The notes: generated from the letters alone by a model not told the origin. Counted from the first letter of the stretch, positions 8,837-17,895 are shown. The stretch: 64,000 bases of DNA from Acetobacteraceae bacterium (GCA_031291725.1 JARLIM010000033.1:1-64000), one strand, 5' to 3'. Translations and numbers: made by a program.

Positions 8837-9502
8837 CTATTCGCGCGCCAAGACGTAATCGTTGAGAAAATTCGACAGGCCGTGCGAGCGGAACGAGGCG
8901 CGTAGGGCGACTTCATCATATTCGGTCGCCACCCACTCCAGAAACGGAATCCGGCCCTCGGCGGTCTCGGCGTAGAGGCGGAAAAAGGCGTCCAGAATGC
9001 CGGTGTTGGAGCGGCTGAAATGGCCGAAACGCCAGGAGAGTTGCGTCATCGCCTGCGCAGCCGTGCCGCCCTCGAACAAAATCGCCAAGCCTGAAGCCAA
9101 ACCCGCGCGATCCGCGCCGGATTTGCAATGCAACAGCGCAGGCGTTTGCAGGGTGCGATAGATCTCGGCAAAGCGCAGAATGCGGTCGCGATGCGGGGCA
9201 CCACGGCTTTCGAACGCCATGTCGATGTGAATGAGCCCCAAACGCTGCGCCGCGTCGCGCGACAAGGCATCCGCCCCACATTGGCGATGACCGCGCACAT
9301 TGATCAGGGTTTTCAGGCCGAGACGTCGCGTCAATCGGGCCAACCGCCCCGGTGTGGGGTGGTTGACGCGGTAGAGCTTGCCCGGAATCACCGTGCCGAA
9401 ATTGCTCCACAGCAGGCGAAACACGGCATGATCGACAAAAAGCGCATCGATCCAAGCGGCAAGGCGGCCCCCAGGCTCTGCCAGGGAGCCGCGAAATGCC
9501 AT
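8837..9502 (-). CDS. Protein tyrosine / dual-specificity phosphatase
   Basis: The 221-residue protein has the cysteine phosphatase signature HCKSGADRAG (C126 nucleophile, R132), the CX5R P-loop of tyrosine and dual-specificity phosphatases. The N-terminal part contains LYRVNHPTPGRL, typical of the bacterial family that resembles eukaryotic dual-specificity enzymes. Its ATG overlaps the sdhB stop in the form TAATG, so translation is coupled to succinate dehydrogenase. Substrate is unknown; lipid A or phosphatidylglycerol-phosphate phosphatase activity cannot be excluded because some such proteins act on lipids. Confidence 0.85.
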   Translation of the reverse strand: MAFRGSLAEPGGRLAAWIDALFVDHAVFRLLWSNFGTVIPGKLYRVNHPTPGRLARLTRRLGLKTLINVRGHRQCGADALSRDAAQRLGLIHIDMAFESRGAPHRDRILRFAEIYRTLQTPALLHCKSGADRAGLASGLAILFEGGTAAQAMTQLSWRFGHFSRSNTGILDAFFRLYAETAEGRIPFLEWVATEYDEVALRASFRSHGLSNFLNDYVLARE

Positions 9503-10281
9503 TAGCCCTGACGCTCCGCCAGCTTGGACTTGATCTCGCCGATCGCCTTGGCGGGATTGAGACCCTTCGGGCAGGTCTGCGTGCAGTTCATGATGGTGTG
9601 GCAGCGATAGAGCTTGAAGGGATCTTCCAGCGCATCCAGACGCTCACCCGTGCGCTCGTCGCGGCTATCGGCGATCCAGCGATAGGCGGCCATCAGCGTG
9701 GCCGGGCCGAGATAGCGGTCGCCGTTCCACCAATAGCTGGGGCAGGAGGTGGTGCAGCAGAAGCACAGAATGCATTCCCACATGCCGTCGAGCAGCGCGC
9801 GTTCCTCCTTGGATTGCAGGCGCTCCCCATCCGGCGGCGGCGGGGTTTCGGACTGCAACCAGGGCTCAACCGAGCGATACTGCGCATAAGCCTGCGACAG
9901 ATCAGGAACCAGATCCTTGATCACCGGCATATGCGGCAGCGGGTTGATGTTCACATCGCCCTTCACATCCGCAATCGGCTTGAGGCAGGCGAGCGTGTTG
10001 GTGCCGTCGATGTTCATCGCGCACGAGCCGCAAATGCCTTCACGGCAGGAGCGACGGAAGGTGAGCGTGGTGTCCACCTCGTTCTTGATCTTGATCAGCG
10101 CGTCCAAAACCATCGGGCCGCATTTGTCGAGATCGATCTCGTAGGAATCGGTGCGCGGGTTGGCACCATCATCCGGCGTCCAGCGATAGATCTTGAACGT
10201 TTTGGCGTTCTTCGCGTCCTTTGCCGGAAAAGACTTGCCCTTATGAACCTTTGAGTTCGCTGGGAGATTGAATTCAACCAT
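9502..10281 (-). CDS. sdhB: Succinate dehydrogenase iron-sulfur subunit
   Basis: SdhB passes electrons from the flavoprotein to ubiquinone. The 259-residue protein has all three cluster motifs: 2Fe-2S ligands C79, C84, C87 and C99 ([10 protein letters not shown], then NTLAC), the 4Fe-4S motif beginning at C170 ([12 protein letters not shown]) and the last motif near 217-227 ([17 protein letters not shown]). It is 12 bp downstream of sdhA in the order sdhC-sdhD-sdhA-sdhB, the usual alphaproteobacterial order. The gene is normal in length. Confidence 0.97.
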   Translation of the reverse strand: MVEFNLPANSKVHKGKSFPAKDAKNAKTFKIYRWTPDDGANPRTDSYEIDLDKCGPMVLDALIKIKNEVDTTLTFRRSCREGICGSCAMNIDGTNTLACLKPIADVKGDVNINPLPHMPVIKDLVPDLSQAYAQYRSVEPWLQSETPPPPDGERLQSKEERALLDGMWECILCFCCTTSCPSYWWNGDRYLGPATLMAAYRWIADSRDERTGERLDALEDPFKLYRCHTIMNCTQTCPKGLNPAKAIGEIKSKLAERQG

Positions 10282-10293
10282 CTGGGTCGCTCC

Positions 10294-12105
10294 TCAGTAG
10301 ACGCGCTTCTTGGGCGGGAACACAGACACTTCGTTGGTCAGCGTCTGCATCTTCACCGGGCGATAATCCAGCGTCACCTCACCTTGGTCGTTCACCCAGG
10401 AGAGTGTGTGCTTCATCCAGTTCACGTCGTCACGATCCGGGAAATCGTCATGCGCCTGCGCCCCACGGCTTTCGTGGCGGGCCTCGGCGGAGACCATCGT
10501 CGCCGTCGCATTGCCCATCAGATTGTCGAGTTCGAGGGCTTCAACCAGATCGCTGTTCCAGATCAGCGAGCGGTCAGACACCGAGATGTCGGCCAGGCCG
10601 GTCCAGAGATTGGCCACCTTCTCCACACCCTGAGTCAGCGAGGCGGAGTTGCGGAACACGGCGGCGTGCGCCTGCATGGTGCGCTGCAGCTGGTCACGCA
10701 GAGCGGCAACCGTGGTGCCGCCCTTGGCGTGACGCTTGGCGTCCAGACGGGCGAGCGCGTTGTCACCGGCACCGGCCGGCAGCGGTGCCTGTGTGGCACC
10801 CGGCTTGATGATCTCGGCAGCCCGCAGCGCGGCGGCACGGCCGAACACCACGAGGTCGAGCAGCGAGTTGGTGCCGAGGCGGTTGGCACCGTGCACGGAC
10901 ACGCAGGCCGCTTCGCCGACAGCCATCAGGCCGGGGACGATGGCGTCTGGATTGTCCTTGGTCGGGCGCAGCACTTCGGTGCGGAAATTGGTGGGAATAC
11001 CGCCCATGTTGTAATGCACGGTCGGCAGCACCGGGATCGGCTCTTTCGTCACATCCACACCGGCGAAGACCTTGGCGGTCTCGGAAATGCCGGGCAGGCG
11101 TTCGTTGAGCAGCTCGGCCCCCAGATGTTCGAGGTGCAGCATGATGTGATCCTTGTGCGGACCCACGCCACGGCCTTCGTTGATTTCCATCGTCATCGAA
11201 CGCGACACCACGTCACGCGAGGCGAGGTCTTTCGCGGTCGGCGCATAACGCTCCATGAAGCGCTCGCCTTCGGAGTTGGTCAGATAGCCACCTTCGCCGC
11301 GGGCACCCTCGGTGATCAGACAGCCGGCCGGGAAGATGCCGGTGGGGTGGAACTGCACGAATTCCATGTCCTGCGTCGGCAGCCCCGCCCGCAGCACCAT
11401 GCCGCCACCGTCGCCGGTGCAGGTATGGGCCGAGGTGCAGGAGAGATAGGCGCGGCCATAACCGCCGGTGGCGAGCACCACCTGCTGGGCGCGGAAGCGA
11501 TGCATGGTGCCGTCTTCGAGGTTCCACGCCATCACGCCACGGCAGGTGCCTTCGTCGTCCATGATCAGATCAAGGGCGAAATACTCGACGAAGAACTCGC
11601 AATCATGCTTCAGGCTCTGCTGATAGAGCGTGTGCAGAATGGCGTGGCCGGTGCGGTCGGCGGCGGCGCAGGCGCGCATGGCGGGCGTCTTGCCGTAATC
11701 CTGCATGTGGCCGCCGAACGGGCGCTGATAGATTTTGCCGTCTTCGGTGCGCGAGAACGGCACGCCGTAATGTTCCAGCTCATAAATCGCCGGAACCGCC
11801 TCACGGCACATATATTCGATGGCGTCCTGATCGCCGAGCCAGTCCGACCCCTTCACGGTGTCGTACATGTGCCAGCGCCAATCATCCTCACCCATGTTGC
11901 CCAGCGCGGCACCGATGCCGCCCTGGGCTGCCACAGTGTGCGAGCGGGTGGGGAAGACCTTGGTGATGCAGGCGGTCTTGAGGCCGGCGGCCCCCATGCC
12001 GAAGGTTGCCCGCAAACCGGCGCCACCGGCACCGACAACAACCACATCGTAGGTGTGGTCAACAATCTTATAGGCGCCCAGAGAGGGCTTGCTGATCGCA
12101 TTCAT
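10294..12105 (-). CDS. sdhA: Succinate dehydrogenase flavoprotein subunit
   Basis: SdhA oxidises succinate to fumarate at a covalently bound FAD. The 603-residue protein shows the FAD dinucleotide fold [12 protein letters not shown] near 24, the flavinylation segment with SHTVAAQGG, the active-site stretch QFHPTGIFP, and [20 protein letters not shown] near 400. It ends in PFPPKKRVY-like VFPPKKRVY. The complete sdhCDAB set around it marks this copy as the respiratory enzyme. A second, closely similar sdhA without partners lies at 58141-59931. Confidence 0.97.
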   Translation of the reverse strand: MNAISKPSLGAYKIVDHTYDVVVVGAGGAGLRATFGMGAAGLKTACITKVFPTRSHTVAAQGGIGAALGNMGEDDWRWHMYDTVKGSDWLGDQDAIEYMCREAVPAIYELEHYGVPFSRTEDGKIYQRPFGGHMQDYGKTPAMRACAAADRTGHAILHTLYQQSLKHDCEFFVEYFALDLIMDDEGTCRGVMAWNLEDGTMHRFRAQQVVLATGGYGRAYLSCTSAHTCTGDGGGMVLRAGLPTQDMEFVQFHPTGIFPAGCLITEGARGEGGYLTNSEGERFMERYAPTAKDLASRDVVSRSMTMEINEGRGVGPHKDHIMLHLEHLGAELLNERLPGISETAKVFAGVDVTKEPIPVLPTVHYNMGGIPTNFRTEVLRPTKDNPDAIVPGLMAVGEAACVSVHGANRLGTNSLLDLVVFGRAAALRAAEIIKPGATQAPLPAGAGDNALARLDAKRHAKGGTTVAALRDQLQRTMQAHAAVFRNSASLTQGVEKVANLWTGLADISVSDRSLIWNSDLVEALELDNLMGNATATMVSAEARHESRGAQAHDDFPDRDDVNWMKHTLSWVNDQGEVTLDYRPVKMQTLTNEVSVFPPKKRVY

Positions 12106-12126
12106 GACGATAATCCGCTTTCTGGT

Positions 12127-12528
12127 TCAGCCGACGAGTGCGAGCTTGATGATGGCCAGGGTGGCCGCGAGGCCGAACAGACCCACAACCGCCTTCATCA
12201 ACAGCACCGACACCAAGCGCCGCTTCTCGCTATGGATGTAGTCTTCCATCACCACCTGCAAACCCATCGACATGTGATGAAACATGATCAGCACCAAGGC
12301 GAGCAGCAGGGTGGCATTCACCGTATGACCGCCCCAGGCGACGACCGCGGCGCGCGGCGCGCCGAGCAAAGACAGCACCGAATAGATGAACCACAAGGTC
12401 AGCGGCACAAGTGCAAGGCCGGTGGCGCGCTCGGCGAACCAATGGGCGGCACCGGTCTTGGCCGAACCGAGGCCGCGCGCACGACCGAGGCCCGAACGCA
12501 TGATGGTCTGGGTGGGGGATTTGGACAT
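12127..12528 (-). CDS. sdhD: Succinate dehydrogenase membrane anchor subunit
   Basis: A 133-residue protein with three hydrophobic helices (roughly residues 38-58, 68-90 and 108-130). The first helix region reads HWFAERATGLALVPLTLWF and the second has MFHHMSMGLQVVMEDYIH, with the histidine expected to ligate haem b and the Asp-Tyr pair at the quinone site. It anchors SdhAB to the cytoplasmic membrane together with SdhC. It sits 11 bp after sdhC and 21 bp before sdhA. Confidence 0.92.
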   Translation of the reverse strand: MSKSPTQTIMRSGLGRARGLGSAKTGAAHWFAERATGLALVPLTLWFIYSVLSLLGAPRAAVVAWGGHTVNATLLLALVLIMFHHMSMGLQVVMEDYIHSEKRRLVSVLLMKAVVGLFGLAATLAIIKLALVG

Positions 12529-12539
12529 GTTCGTATTCC

Positions 12540-12971
12540 TCAGAGCGCCAGCAGGCCTGCGAACCAGGTGACAAGCGTCAACACCGCGGTCGCGATGAGC
12601 ACGAAGCGCGCCGAGGCCTGCACCTGCGGCAGTTCGAAGCCATGGCCGACATCCCAGAACAGATGACGGATGCCCGTGCTGAAGTGAAACCAGAGTGCCG
12701 CGGTCCAGCCGAGCAGGGCCAGCTTGCCGATCCAGCTGTGCAGCAGCATCGAGACGGTGTCGAACGCCGCGTCCGAAGAGGCCGCCGCCACCAGCCAGCT
12801 GGCCAGGATCAGCGCGCCCACCGCCAGTGCGACACCGGTGATGCGATGCATAATCGACAAGGCCATCGTCATCTGCGGCTTGTAGATTTGCAAATGCGGG
12901 GACAACGGGCGTCGCACCGTTCGTCCATCCGTGGTTCGCGCAATGAACAGCGCCTCACGAACATCGGTCAT
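12540..12971 (-). CDS. sdhC: Succinate dehydrogenase cytochrome b556 subunit
   Basis: The 143-residue protein carries the SdhC signature RPLSPHLQIYKPQMTMALSI (residues 22-41), the SIMHRITG haem/quinone segment, and three membrane helices; the haem ligand histidine is in HFSTGIRHLFWD near 108. The open frame runs back to 13040, but the ATG at 12971 has GAGGAG 8 bases upstream and gives the expected N terminus. First gene of sdhCDAB plus the coupled phosphatase. Confidence 0.92.
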   Translation of the reverse strand: MTDVREALFIARTTDGRTVRRPLSPHLQIYKPQMTMALSIMHRITGVALAVGALILASWLVAAASSDAAFDTVSMLLHSWIGKLALLGWTAALWFHFSTGIRHLFWDVGHGFELPQVQASARFVLIATAVLTLVTWFAGLLAL

Positions 12972-13003
12972 CGGTCCGTACTCCTCATGACAAAATCGAC
13001 ATG

Positions 13004-13052
13004 TGCATAGACCCAACCCCTTGAAAGCGTCAACGCGCATGCAGCATGCGCG
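13004..13052 (-). promoter_or_regulatory. Candidate sdh promoter with 19-bp palindrome
   Basis: On the minus strand a TTGACG -35 candidate (13028-13033) stands 17-18 bp before a weak CTATGC/TATGCA -10 (13004-13010), about 35 bp upstream of the sdhC start. It abuts a perfect palindrome, CGCGCATGC-A-GCATGCGCG, at 13034-13052, placed where an upstream operator or activator site would be. Promoter assignment is by eye only. Confidence 0.4.
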
Positions 13053-13097
13053 TAGGGCGCATCAGAGGTGGGCATAGTGCTGCGCGTATTTAGTTGG

Positions 13098-13634
13098 TCA
13101 GTCAGGTGATTTGTGCCCTGCCTGAAATTGATGCCCAGACAGCGCCCAGGCCCGTAAAGCCGCAGGGTCCGCAGGCAGATCGACGGCGATGCCCTGATGG
13201 AATTCCGCCCAATCGGCGACATGAATATCGCGCACCGCCGTCAACACCGGCACGCCACGCAGCAGCGCCTCCGACAGTACCGAACGCAATCCACTGCCCC
13301 CGGTCTCGGCCTTACCGAAGCGATTGAGCACCATCAGATCGGGCGATTGATCCAATGCCGCTTCCAATTGCGCCGCCACCCGCACCAAACCGCTTGGGTC
13401 GAGTCGGCAGGCGGTGGCATGTTTGCCGCGATTTTCGGTGATCGGCGTCAATTGACCGCTCATCACATCACGCAGCGCGAACATGTCGCAGCAATCCGGG
13501 TCTGCCGGATCGGCCTGCTGCACCACACCGGCCACCCGCAGCCCCTCCGCCTGGAGCGCCACAACGGCGCCATCCAGCAGCGCATCGATCGCGCAGCCTT
13601 TCGGATAGATCACGGCGGCAAGCTTCGGCAGCAT
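13098..13634 (-). CDS. DUF2478 family protein
   Basis: A 178-residue protein matching the DUF2478 family as I remember it, whose members are often encoded near molybdate transport or molybdoenzyme genes. It opens with a Rossmann-like strand (LAAVIYPKGCAIDALL) and contains a CCDMFALRDV segment with two adjacent cysteines, HATACRLDP and LMVLNRFGKAE, suggesting a nucleotide-binding-type fold. No membrane segment or signal peptide is seen. Its place, divergent from the nitrate cluster whose nitrate reductase needs molybdenum cofactor, fits a molybdenum-linked role, but that is inference. Confidence 0.7.
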   Translation of the reverse strand: MLPKLAAVIYPKGCAIDALLDGAVVALQAEGLRVAGVVQQADPADPDCCDMFALRDVMSGQLTPITENRGKHATACRLDPSGLVRVAAQLEAALDQSPDLMVLNRFGKAETGGSGLRSVLSEALLRGVPVLTAVRDIHVADWAEFHQGIAVDLPADPAALRAWALSGHQFQAGHKSPD

Positions 13635-13746
13635 GCAATGGCCTTCATACGATGGGGTAAAGGCAGCCTAACACGCGCAAGAGCGAGGCCCAAATCTCGC
13701 CGGGCGCGTCCACCAAATGATGAAATTTTAGGCTATTTAATATTTA

Positions 13747-13763
13747 TGTGTAAATTTTGTGCA
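13747..13763. promoter_or_regulatory. NtrC-like binding site upstream of nirB
   Basis: A 17-bp site with the layout TGyr-N9-TGCA: TGTGTAAATTTTGTGCA. It matches the right half of the NtrC consensus (TGCA-N9-TGCA) fully and the left half partly, and lies 52 bp upstream of the -24 element of a sigma-54 promoter in AT-rich DNA. Weaker than the corresponding site at 17802. Confidence 0.4.
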
Positions 13764-13813
13764 ATAAAAATTTCCAATTGCATAAATTTCCATCAAATTC
13801 TGGGGTCTGCACA

Positions 13814-13828
13814 TGGTACAGCCCTTGC
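13814..13828 (+). promoter_or_regulatory. Sigma-54 promoter of the nirBD unit
   Basis: TGGTACAGCCCTTGC fits the RpoN consensus TGGCACG-N4-TTGC at the invariant GG (13815-13816) and GC (13827-13828), with the required spacing. Predicted transcription start is near 13839, leaving a leader of about 140 nt before nirB. The sequence 13720-13810 just upstream is strongly AT-rich, as is usual for IHF bending between activator and promoter. Confidence 0.75.
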
Positions 13829-13895
13829 AAATCCCTCACCCTAAGCGGCGCTGCGTGCCGCGCGCGGGTTGCCTGGCAATGAGGTCGGGCCTGGT

Positions 13896-13923
13896 TCGGT
13901 GCATGCGCCGACACCCCGTTTTT
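13896..13923 (+). terminator. Possible attenuator hairpin in the nirB leader
   Basis: A 6-bp stem TCGGTG/CGCCGA with a CATG loop (13896-13911) is followed after CACCCCG by a run of five T. It lies in the leader between the sigma-54 promoter and nirB, so it could attenuate transcription in response to nitrate. The gap between stem and T run is longer than in a strong intrinsic terminator. The rest of 13635-13978 shows only the AT-rich promoter region. Confidence 0.3.
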
Positions 13924-13978
13924 CCCTTCCCTGGCCTGTCAATGACGGCGGCCATCTCCTGCAAGCTGGAGTGGTCCG

Positions 13979-16438
13979 ATGTTCGAATGGCAAGTGAACG
14001 CGGCGCGTGAAAAATTGGTGGTGGTGGGCAACGGCATGGCCGGGATGCGCACGGTGGCGGAATTGCTCAAGCTCGATCCCACCCGCTACGACATCACCAT
14101 TTTCGGTGCCGAGCCCTACGTGAATTACGACCGCATCATGCTCTCCTCGGTGCTCGCCGGTGAGAAGAGCGTGGATGAGATCGAGATCAATTCCCGCGAA
14201 TGGTATGAGGCGCACGACATCACCCTGCATGCGGGCGATGCGGTGGTGGAGATCGACGCGCAAGCCCGCAGCGTCACCTCGGCCGCCGGCGTGGTCGCTC
14301 GCTATGACCGTCTGCTGCTCGCCACCGGCTCCCGCCCGCTGGTGCCGCCGATTCCGGGGCTGAACCTGCCCGGCGTGTGCACGTTCCGCGATATCAAGGA
14401 TGTCGATACCATGATCGCCGCCGCCGCCACCCAGCGGCGTGCCGTGGTGATCGGTGGCGGGTTGCTCGGGCTGGAAGCGGCCTGGGGGTTGAAGCGGCGC
14501 GGCATGGAGGTGGCGGTCGTGCATCTGATGCCGACGCTGATGGAACGCCAGCTCGACGTGCCCGCCGGCCGCCTGTTGCAGCGGGATTTGACCGAGCGCG
14601 GCCTGAATTTCTTCACCGACGGCCAAACCGAGATCGTCACCGGCACCGATCGCGTCACCGGCGTGAAGCTGGCCGATGGGCGCGAGGTGCCCGCCGATCT
14701 GGTGGTGGTGGCCATCGGCATTCGCCCCGATGTGGCGCTCGCCAAAGCCGCAGGCGTAGAGGTCAATCGCGGGATCATGGTGGGCGATAACATGTCCACC
14801 TCGGATGCCAACATCTTTGCCGTCGGTGAATGCGTGGAGCATCGCGGCCAGTGCTTCGGACTGGTCGCCCCGCTGTGGGATCAGGCGAAGGTGGCCGCCC
14901 ACCATCTGGCCGGTGGCGACGCGCTGATCTTCGCCCCGCAGGCCAGTGCGACGAAGCTGAAGATCACCGGCATCGATCTGTATTCGGCGGGCCTGCTCAA
15001 TGCGGGTGAGGATGAAGAGGAGATCGTGCTCAACGACGCCCGCCGTGGGGCCTATCGCAAATTGGTGCTGCGCGGCGGCAAGCTCGTCGGCATCGTGCTC
15101 TATGGCGATGTGGCCGATGGCCCGTGGTATTACGAGAAACTGCGCAAAGGTGAGGATGTCTCGGAGATTGCCGACCGGATGATCCTGGGCGAAGCCGCAG
15201 CACTGGGCGGCGGCAAACCGGCATTGCCTGATTTCTCCAAAATGCCTGACGACACCCAGATCTGCGGCTGCAACGGCGTCTGCAAGGGCGATATCGTCGC
15301 CGCGATCACTGAAAAAAGCCTGACAAGCTATGACGAGGTGAAGGCGCACACCAAGGCCTCGGCCTCATGTGGCAGCTGTGCCGGGCAGGTGAAGCAACTC
15401 CTCGCCGCCACGCTGGGCACCGAGCTTGCCGCCGAAGCGGCCCCGCGCCTGTGCAAATGCACCTCCGCCACCCATGAGGAGGTGCGCACAGGCATTGCAA
15501 GCCAGGGGTTGAAGACGCAACAGGCGGTGCGCGAGGCCTTCGGCTGGAGCAGCGCGGATGGCTGTGCCGCCTGCCGTCCGGCGCTGAATTTCTATCTGCT
15601 GTGCGCGTGGCCGGGTGAATATCAGGATGACAGCCGTTCGCGCTTCATCAATGAGCGCGTGCACGCCAATATTCAGAAGGACGGCAGCTATTCCGTCATT
15701 CCGCGCATGTGGGGCGGCACCACCACGCCGCAGGAATTGCTCGCCATCGCCGAAGTGGCGCGGAAATACGACATCAAGGAGGTGAAAGTCACCGGCGGCC
15801 AGCGCCTTGCCCTGTACGGCATCAAAAAGCAGGATCTGCCCGCCGTCTGGGGTGAATTGACCAAGGCGGGCATGGTCTCCGGCCACGCCTATGCCAAGGG
15901 TCTGCGCACGGTGAAAACCTGCGTGGGGCTGGAATGGTGCCGCTTCGGCACGCAGGACAGCACGTCGCTCGGCAAGAAACTGGAGCACCTGACCTGGGGC
16001 AGTTGGACGCCGCATAAATTCAAAATGGCGGTCTCCGGTTGCCCCCGGAACTGCGCGGAGATCTCAATTAAGGATTTCGGTGTGCTCTGCGTCGAGTCGG
16101 GCTTCGAACTGCATGTCGGCGGCAATGGCGGCATCGATCTGCGCGGCACCGACACGCTGTGCCACGTCACCACCGAGGACGAGGTTGTCGAATATTGCGG
16201 TGCCTTCATGCAGATCTATCGTGAGGAGGCCCGCTATCTGGAGCGCACCGCGCCGTGGGTGGAGCGCGTCGGTATGGAGTATGTGAAGGCCCGCGTGGTG
16301 GAGGATGCCGAGGGCCGCCGCGCCGCCCATCAACGCTTCCTGTTCAGCCAGCGTTTCGCCCAGCACGACCCGTGGGCGGAGCGGGCGGCCAATGGGGTGG
16401 ACGCATTGGAATTCAAGCCCTTGGCGGTGGAGGCCTGA
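13979..16438 (+). CDS. nirB: Assimilatory nitrite reductase large subunit
   Basis: NirB reduces nitrite to ammonium with NADH in the cytoplasm. The 819-residue protein has, in order: an FAD/NAD(P)H reductase half (VVVGNGMAGMRT near 14; NADH fold VVIGGGLLGLEAAWG near 158), two BFD-like 2Fe-2S domains (CGCNGVCKG near 424 and CKCTS near 495), and the sirohaem/4Fe-4S half with ligands in KTCVGLEWCRFG near 645 and SGCPRNCAE near 685. GGAG at 13968 gives the ATG at 13979. The stop is separated by one base from the nirD ATG. Confidence 0.97.
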   Translation: MFEWQVNAAREKLVVVGNGMAGMRTVAELLKLDPTRYDITIFGAEPYVNYDRIMLSSVLAGEKSVDEIEINSREWYEAHDITLHAGDAVVEIDAQARSVTSAAGVVARYDRLLLATGSRPLVPPIPGLNLPGVCTFRDIKDVDTMIAAAATQRRAVVIGGGLLGLEAAWGLKRRGMEVAVVHLMPTLMERQLDVPAGRLLQRDLTERGLNFFTDGQTEIVTGTDRVTGVKLADGREVPADLVVVAIGIRPDVALAKAAGVEVNRGIMVGDNMSTSDANIFAVGECVEHRGQCFGLVAPLWDQAKVAAHHLAGGDALIFAPQASATKLKITGIDLYSAGLLNAGEDEEEIVLNDARRGAYRKLVLRGGKLVGIVLYGDVADGPWYYEKLRKGEDVSEIADRMILGEAAALGGGKPALPDFSKMPDDTQICGCNGVCKGDIVAAITEKSLTSYDEVKAHTKASASCGSCAGQVKQLLAATLGTELAAEAAPRLCKCTSATHEEVRTGIASQGLKTQQAVREAFGWSSADGCAACRPALNFYLLCAWPGEYQDDSRSRFINERVHANIQKDGSYSVIPRMWGGTTTPQELLAIAEVARKYDIKEVKVTGGQRLALYGIKKQDLPAVWGELTKAGMVSGHAYAKGLRTVKTCVGLEWCRFGTQDSTSLGKKLEHLTWGSWTPHKFKMAVSGCPRNCAEISIKDFGVLCVESGFELHVGGNGGIDLRGTDTLCHVTTEDEVVEYCGAFMQIYREEARYLERTAPWVERVGMEYVKARVVEDAEGRRAAHQRFLFSQRFAQHDPWAERAANGVDALEFKPLAVEA

Positions 16439-16439
16439 G

Positions 16440-16775
16440 ATGGACACGATGACGATCATCGGCTGGCGCCGCATCTGCATGCTCGACGCAATCCCCCGCC
16501 TCGGCGCCCGCACCCTGCCCGCGCCGAAGGGGGAGATCGCGATCTTCCGCTGCTCGGATGACAGCGTGTTCGCCCTGCGCAACCGTTGCCCGCACAAGCA
16601 CGGCCCGCTCTCGGAGGGCATCGTGCATGGCCATCGCGTCACCTGCCCGCTGCATTCCTGGGTGATCGATCTGGAAGGCGGCGAAGCGGTTGCGCCCGAT
16701 GTGGGTTGTGCGCCAAAAATCCCCACCCGCATCATCGACGGTGCGGTATGGCTGGCGCTTGAGGCACATGACTGA
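16440..16775 (+). CDS. nirD: Assimilatory nitrite reductase small subunit (Rieske type)
   Basis: The 111-residue protein is a Rieske 2Fe-2S domain with both ligand pairs, C-x-H in RCPHKHGPL and C-x-x-H in CPLHSWVID. It partners NirB; some NirD proteins lack ligands, but here they are complete. The ATG at 16440 directly follows the nirB stop (TGAGATGG), and its own stop overlaps the start of the next gene (ATGACTGA), so the three genes are translationally coupled. Confidence 0.95.
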   Translation: MDTMTIIGWRRICMLDAIPRLGARTLPAPKGEIAIFRCSDDSVFALRNRCPHKHGPLSEGIVHGHRVTCPLHSWVIDLEGGEAVAPDVGCAPKIPTRIIDGAVWLALEAHD

Positions 16776-17766
16776 TCTGGCGGATCCGGGCGCAATGCCC
16801 GCGCGCGTGGACACCGACACCCATGATTTCGCACCCTTTGTGCGCATTCTGGGTCGCGGCCCCGGCAAATCGCGCTCCTTCACCCGCGATGAAGCCAAGA
16901 TGGCACTTGGGATGGTGTTGCGGGGTGAGGCGACGCGCGAGCAGATCGGGGCAATGCTGATGCTGCTGCGCTATCGCGGTGAGGCGGCTGACGAAATGGC
17001 CGGGTTGGTAGAGGCCGCCCGCTTGCATGCAGGCCTGCCCTGGCGCTTCGCCCGCCGCGTCGATCTCGATTGGCCGAGCTATGCCGATGGCCGCACGCGC
17101 GGTCTGCCCTGGTATCTGCTCTCGGCGTTGCTGCTCGCCGGTGCCGGGCTGCACGTGCTGATGCACGGCCCGCTGACTGGACCGGGACGGCAGGCACTGG
17201 TGCAGTCGATGCAGGCGCTGGGCCTGTCTCCGCAACGCACGCCCGAACAGATTGAATGCGCGCTGACCAGCCGTGGCTTTGCCTTCGTATCGCTGGAAAC
17301 CTTGAACCCCGAACTGGCGGATTTGCTGGCCCTGCGCGGTGTGCTCGGCCTGCGCTCGCCGCTCAACACCGCCTGCCGCCTGCTGGACCCCGCCGGGGCC
17401 TGCGCCTCGGTGGATGGCGTTTTCCACCCGGCCTATATCGAACTGCATCTCGGGGCAGGCACGCTGCTCGGTCGCCGGGTGAGTGTGCTGAAAGGCGGCG
17501 GCGGCGAGGCGGAATGGAGCGGATTGAAGGCGCTGACCGTCTCGACGACAGAGGGCGAGACGGTGTGGCAGCCGCTGGCGAGCGGCGTGAAGGTGGCAAG
17601 CCAAAATGTGGCCGATCTGGTCGCCGTCTGGCGTGGCGAAAATGTTGATCCGGGGGCCGAAGCGGCGATCATCGGCACGGCGGCGATTGCATTGCGGGCG
17701 CGCGATGCCGGGCTGTCCGTCACGGCCGCGTTGGCTGAGGCCAGGCGGATGTGGGCGAAACGTTAA
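16768..17766 (+). CDS. TrpD2/YbiB-like glycosyl transferase family protein
   Basis: A 332-residue protein of the anthranilate phosphoribosyltransferase-like fold (glycosyl transferase families 3N and 3). The helical N-terminal domain has LRGEATREQIGAMLMLLR, and the core has LHVLMHGPL and LRSPLNTACRLLDP. The usual GTGGD phosphoribosyl diphosphate motif of TrpD is not seen, so it is unlikely to be a tryptophan enzyme. Homologues of this kind are found inside nitrate assimilation operons; their role there is not established. Its ATG overlaps nirD by 8 bases. Confidence 0.75.
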   Translation: MTDLADPGAMPARVDTDTHDFAPFVRILGRGPGKSRSFTRDEAKMALGMVLRGEATREQIGAMLMLLRYRGEAADEMAGLVEAARLHAGLPWRFARRVDLDWPSYADGRTRGLPWYLLSALLLAGAGLHVLMHGPLTGPGRQALVQSMQALGLSPQRTPEQIECALTSRGFAFVSLETLNPELADLLALRGVLGLRSPLNTACRLLDPAGACASVDGVFHPAYIELHLGAGTLLGRRVSVLKGGGGEAEWSGLKALTVSTTEGETVWQPLASGVKVASQNVADLVAVWRGENVDPGAEAAIIGTAAIALRARDAGLSVTAALAEARRMWAKR

Positions 17767-17801
17767 ACGCCCAATCGTCACGGCGCTTGCAATGACAAAA
17801 T

Positions 17802-17818
17802 TGCATAATTTATGTGCA
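17802..17818. promoter_or_regulatory. NtrC-like binding site upstream of the nitrate reductase unit
   Basis: TGCATAATTTATGTGCA is a 17-bp TGCA-N9-TGCA site, the layout and length of the NtrC consensus. It is embedded in a longer inverted repeat (ATTGCAT ... ATGTGCAAT) and lies 79 bp upstream of the -24 element of the sigma-54 promoter at 17896. Confidence 0.6.
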
Positions 17819-17895
17819 ATTGCCCGATATTTTTAAAATACGCACAAACATTGATCATACACGCATCGAAATTCGCCTAAAATAAGTGCATATCT

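Noticed and set aside
10384-12666. 760-codon plus-strand frame opposite sdhA and sdhD
   Set aside because: Runs across two genes and their spacer, rich in His and Gly, no motif; the real genes are on the minus strand.
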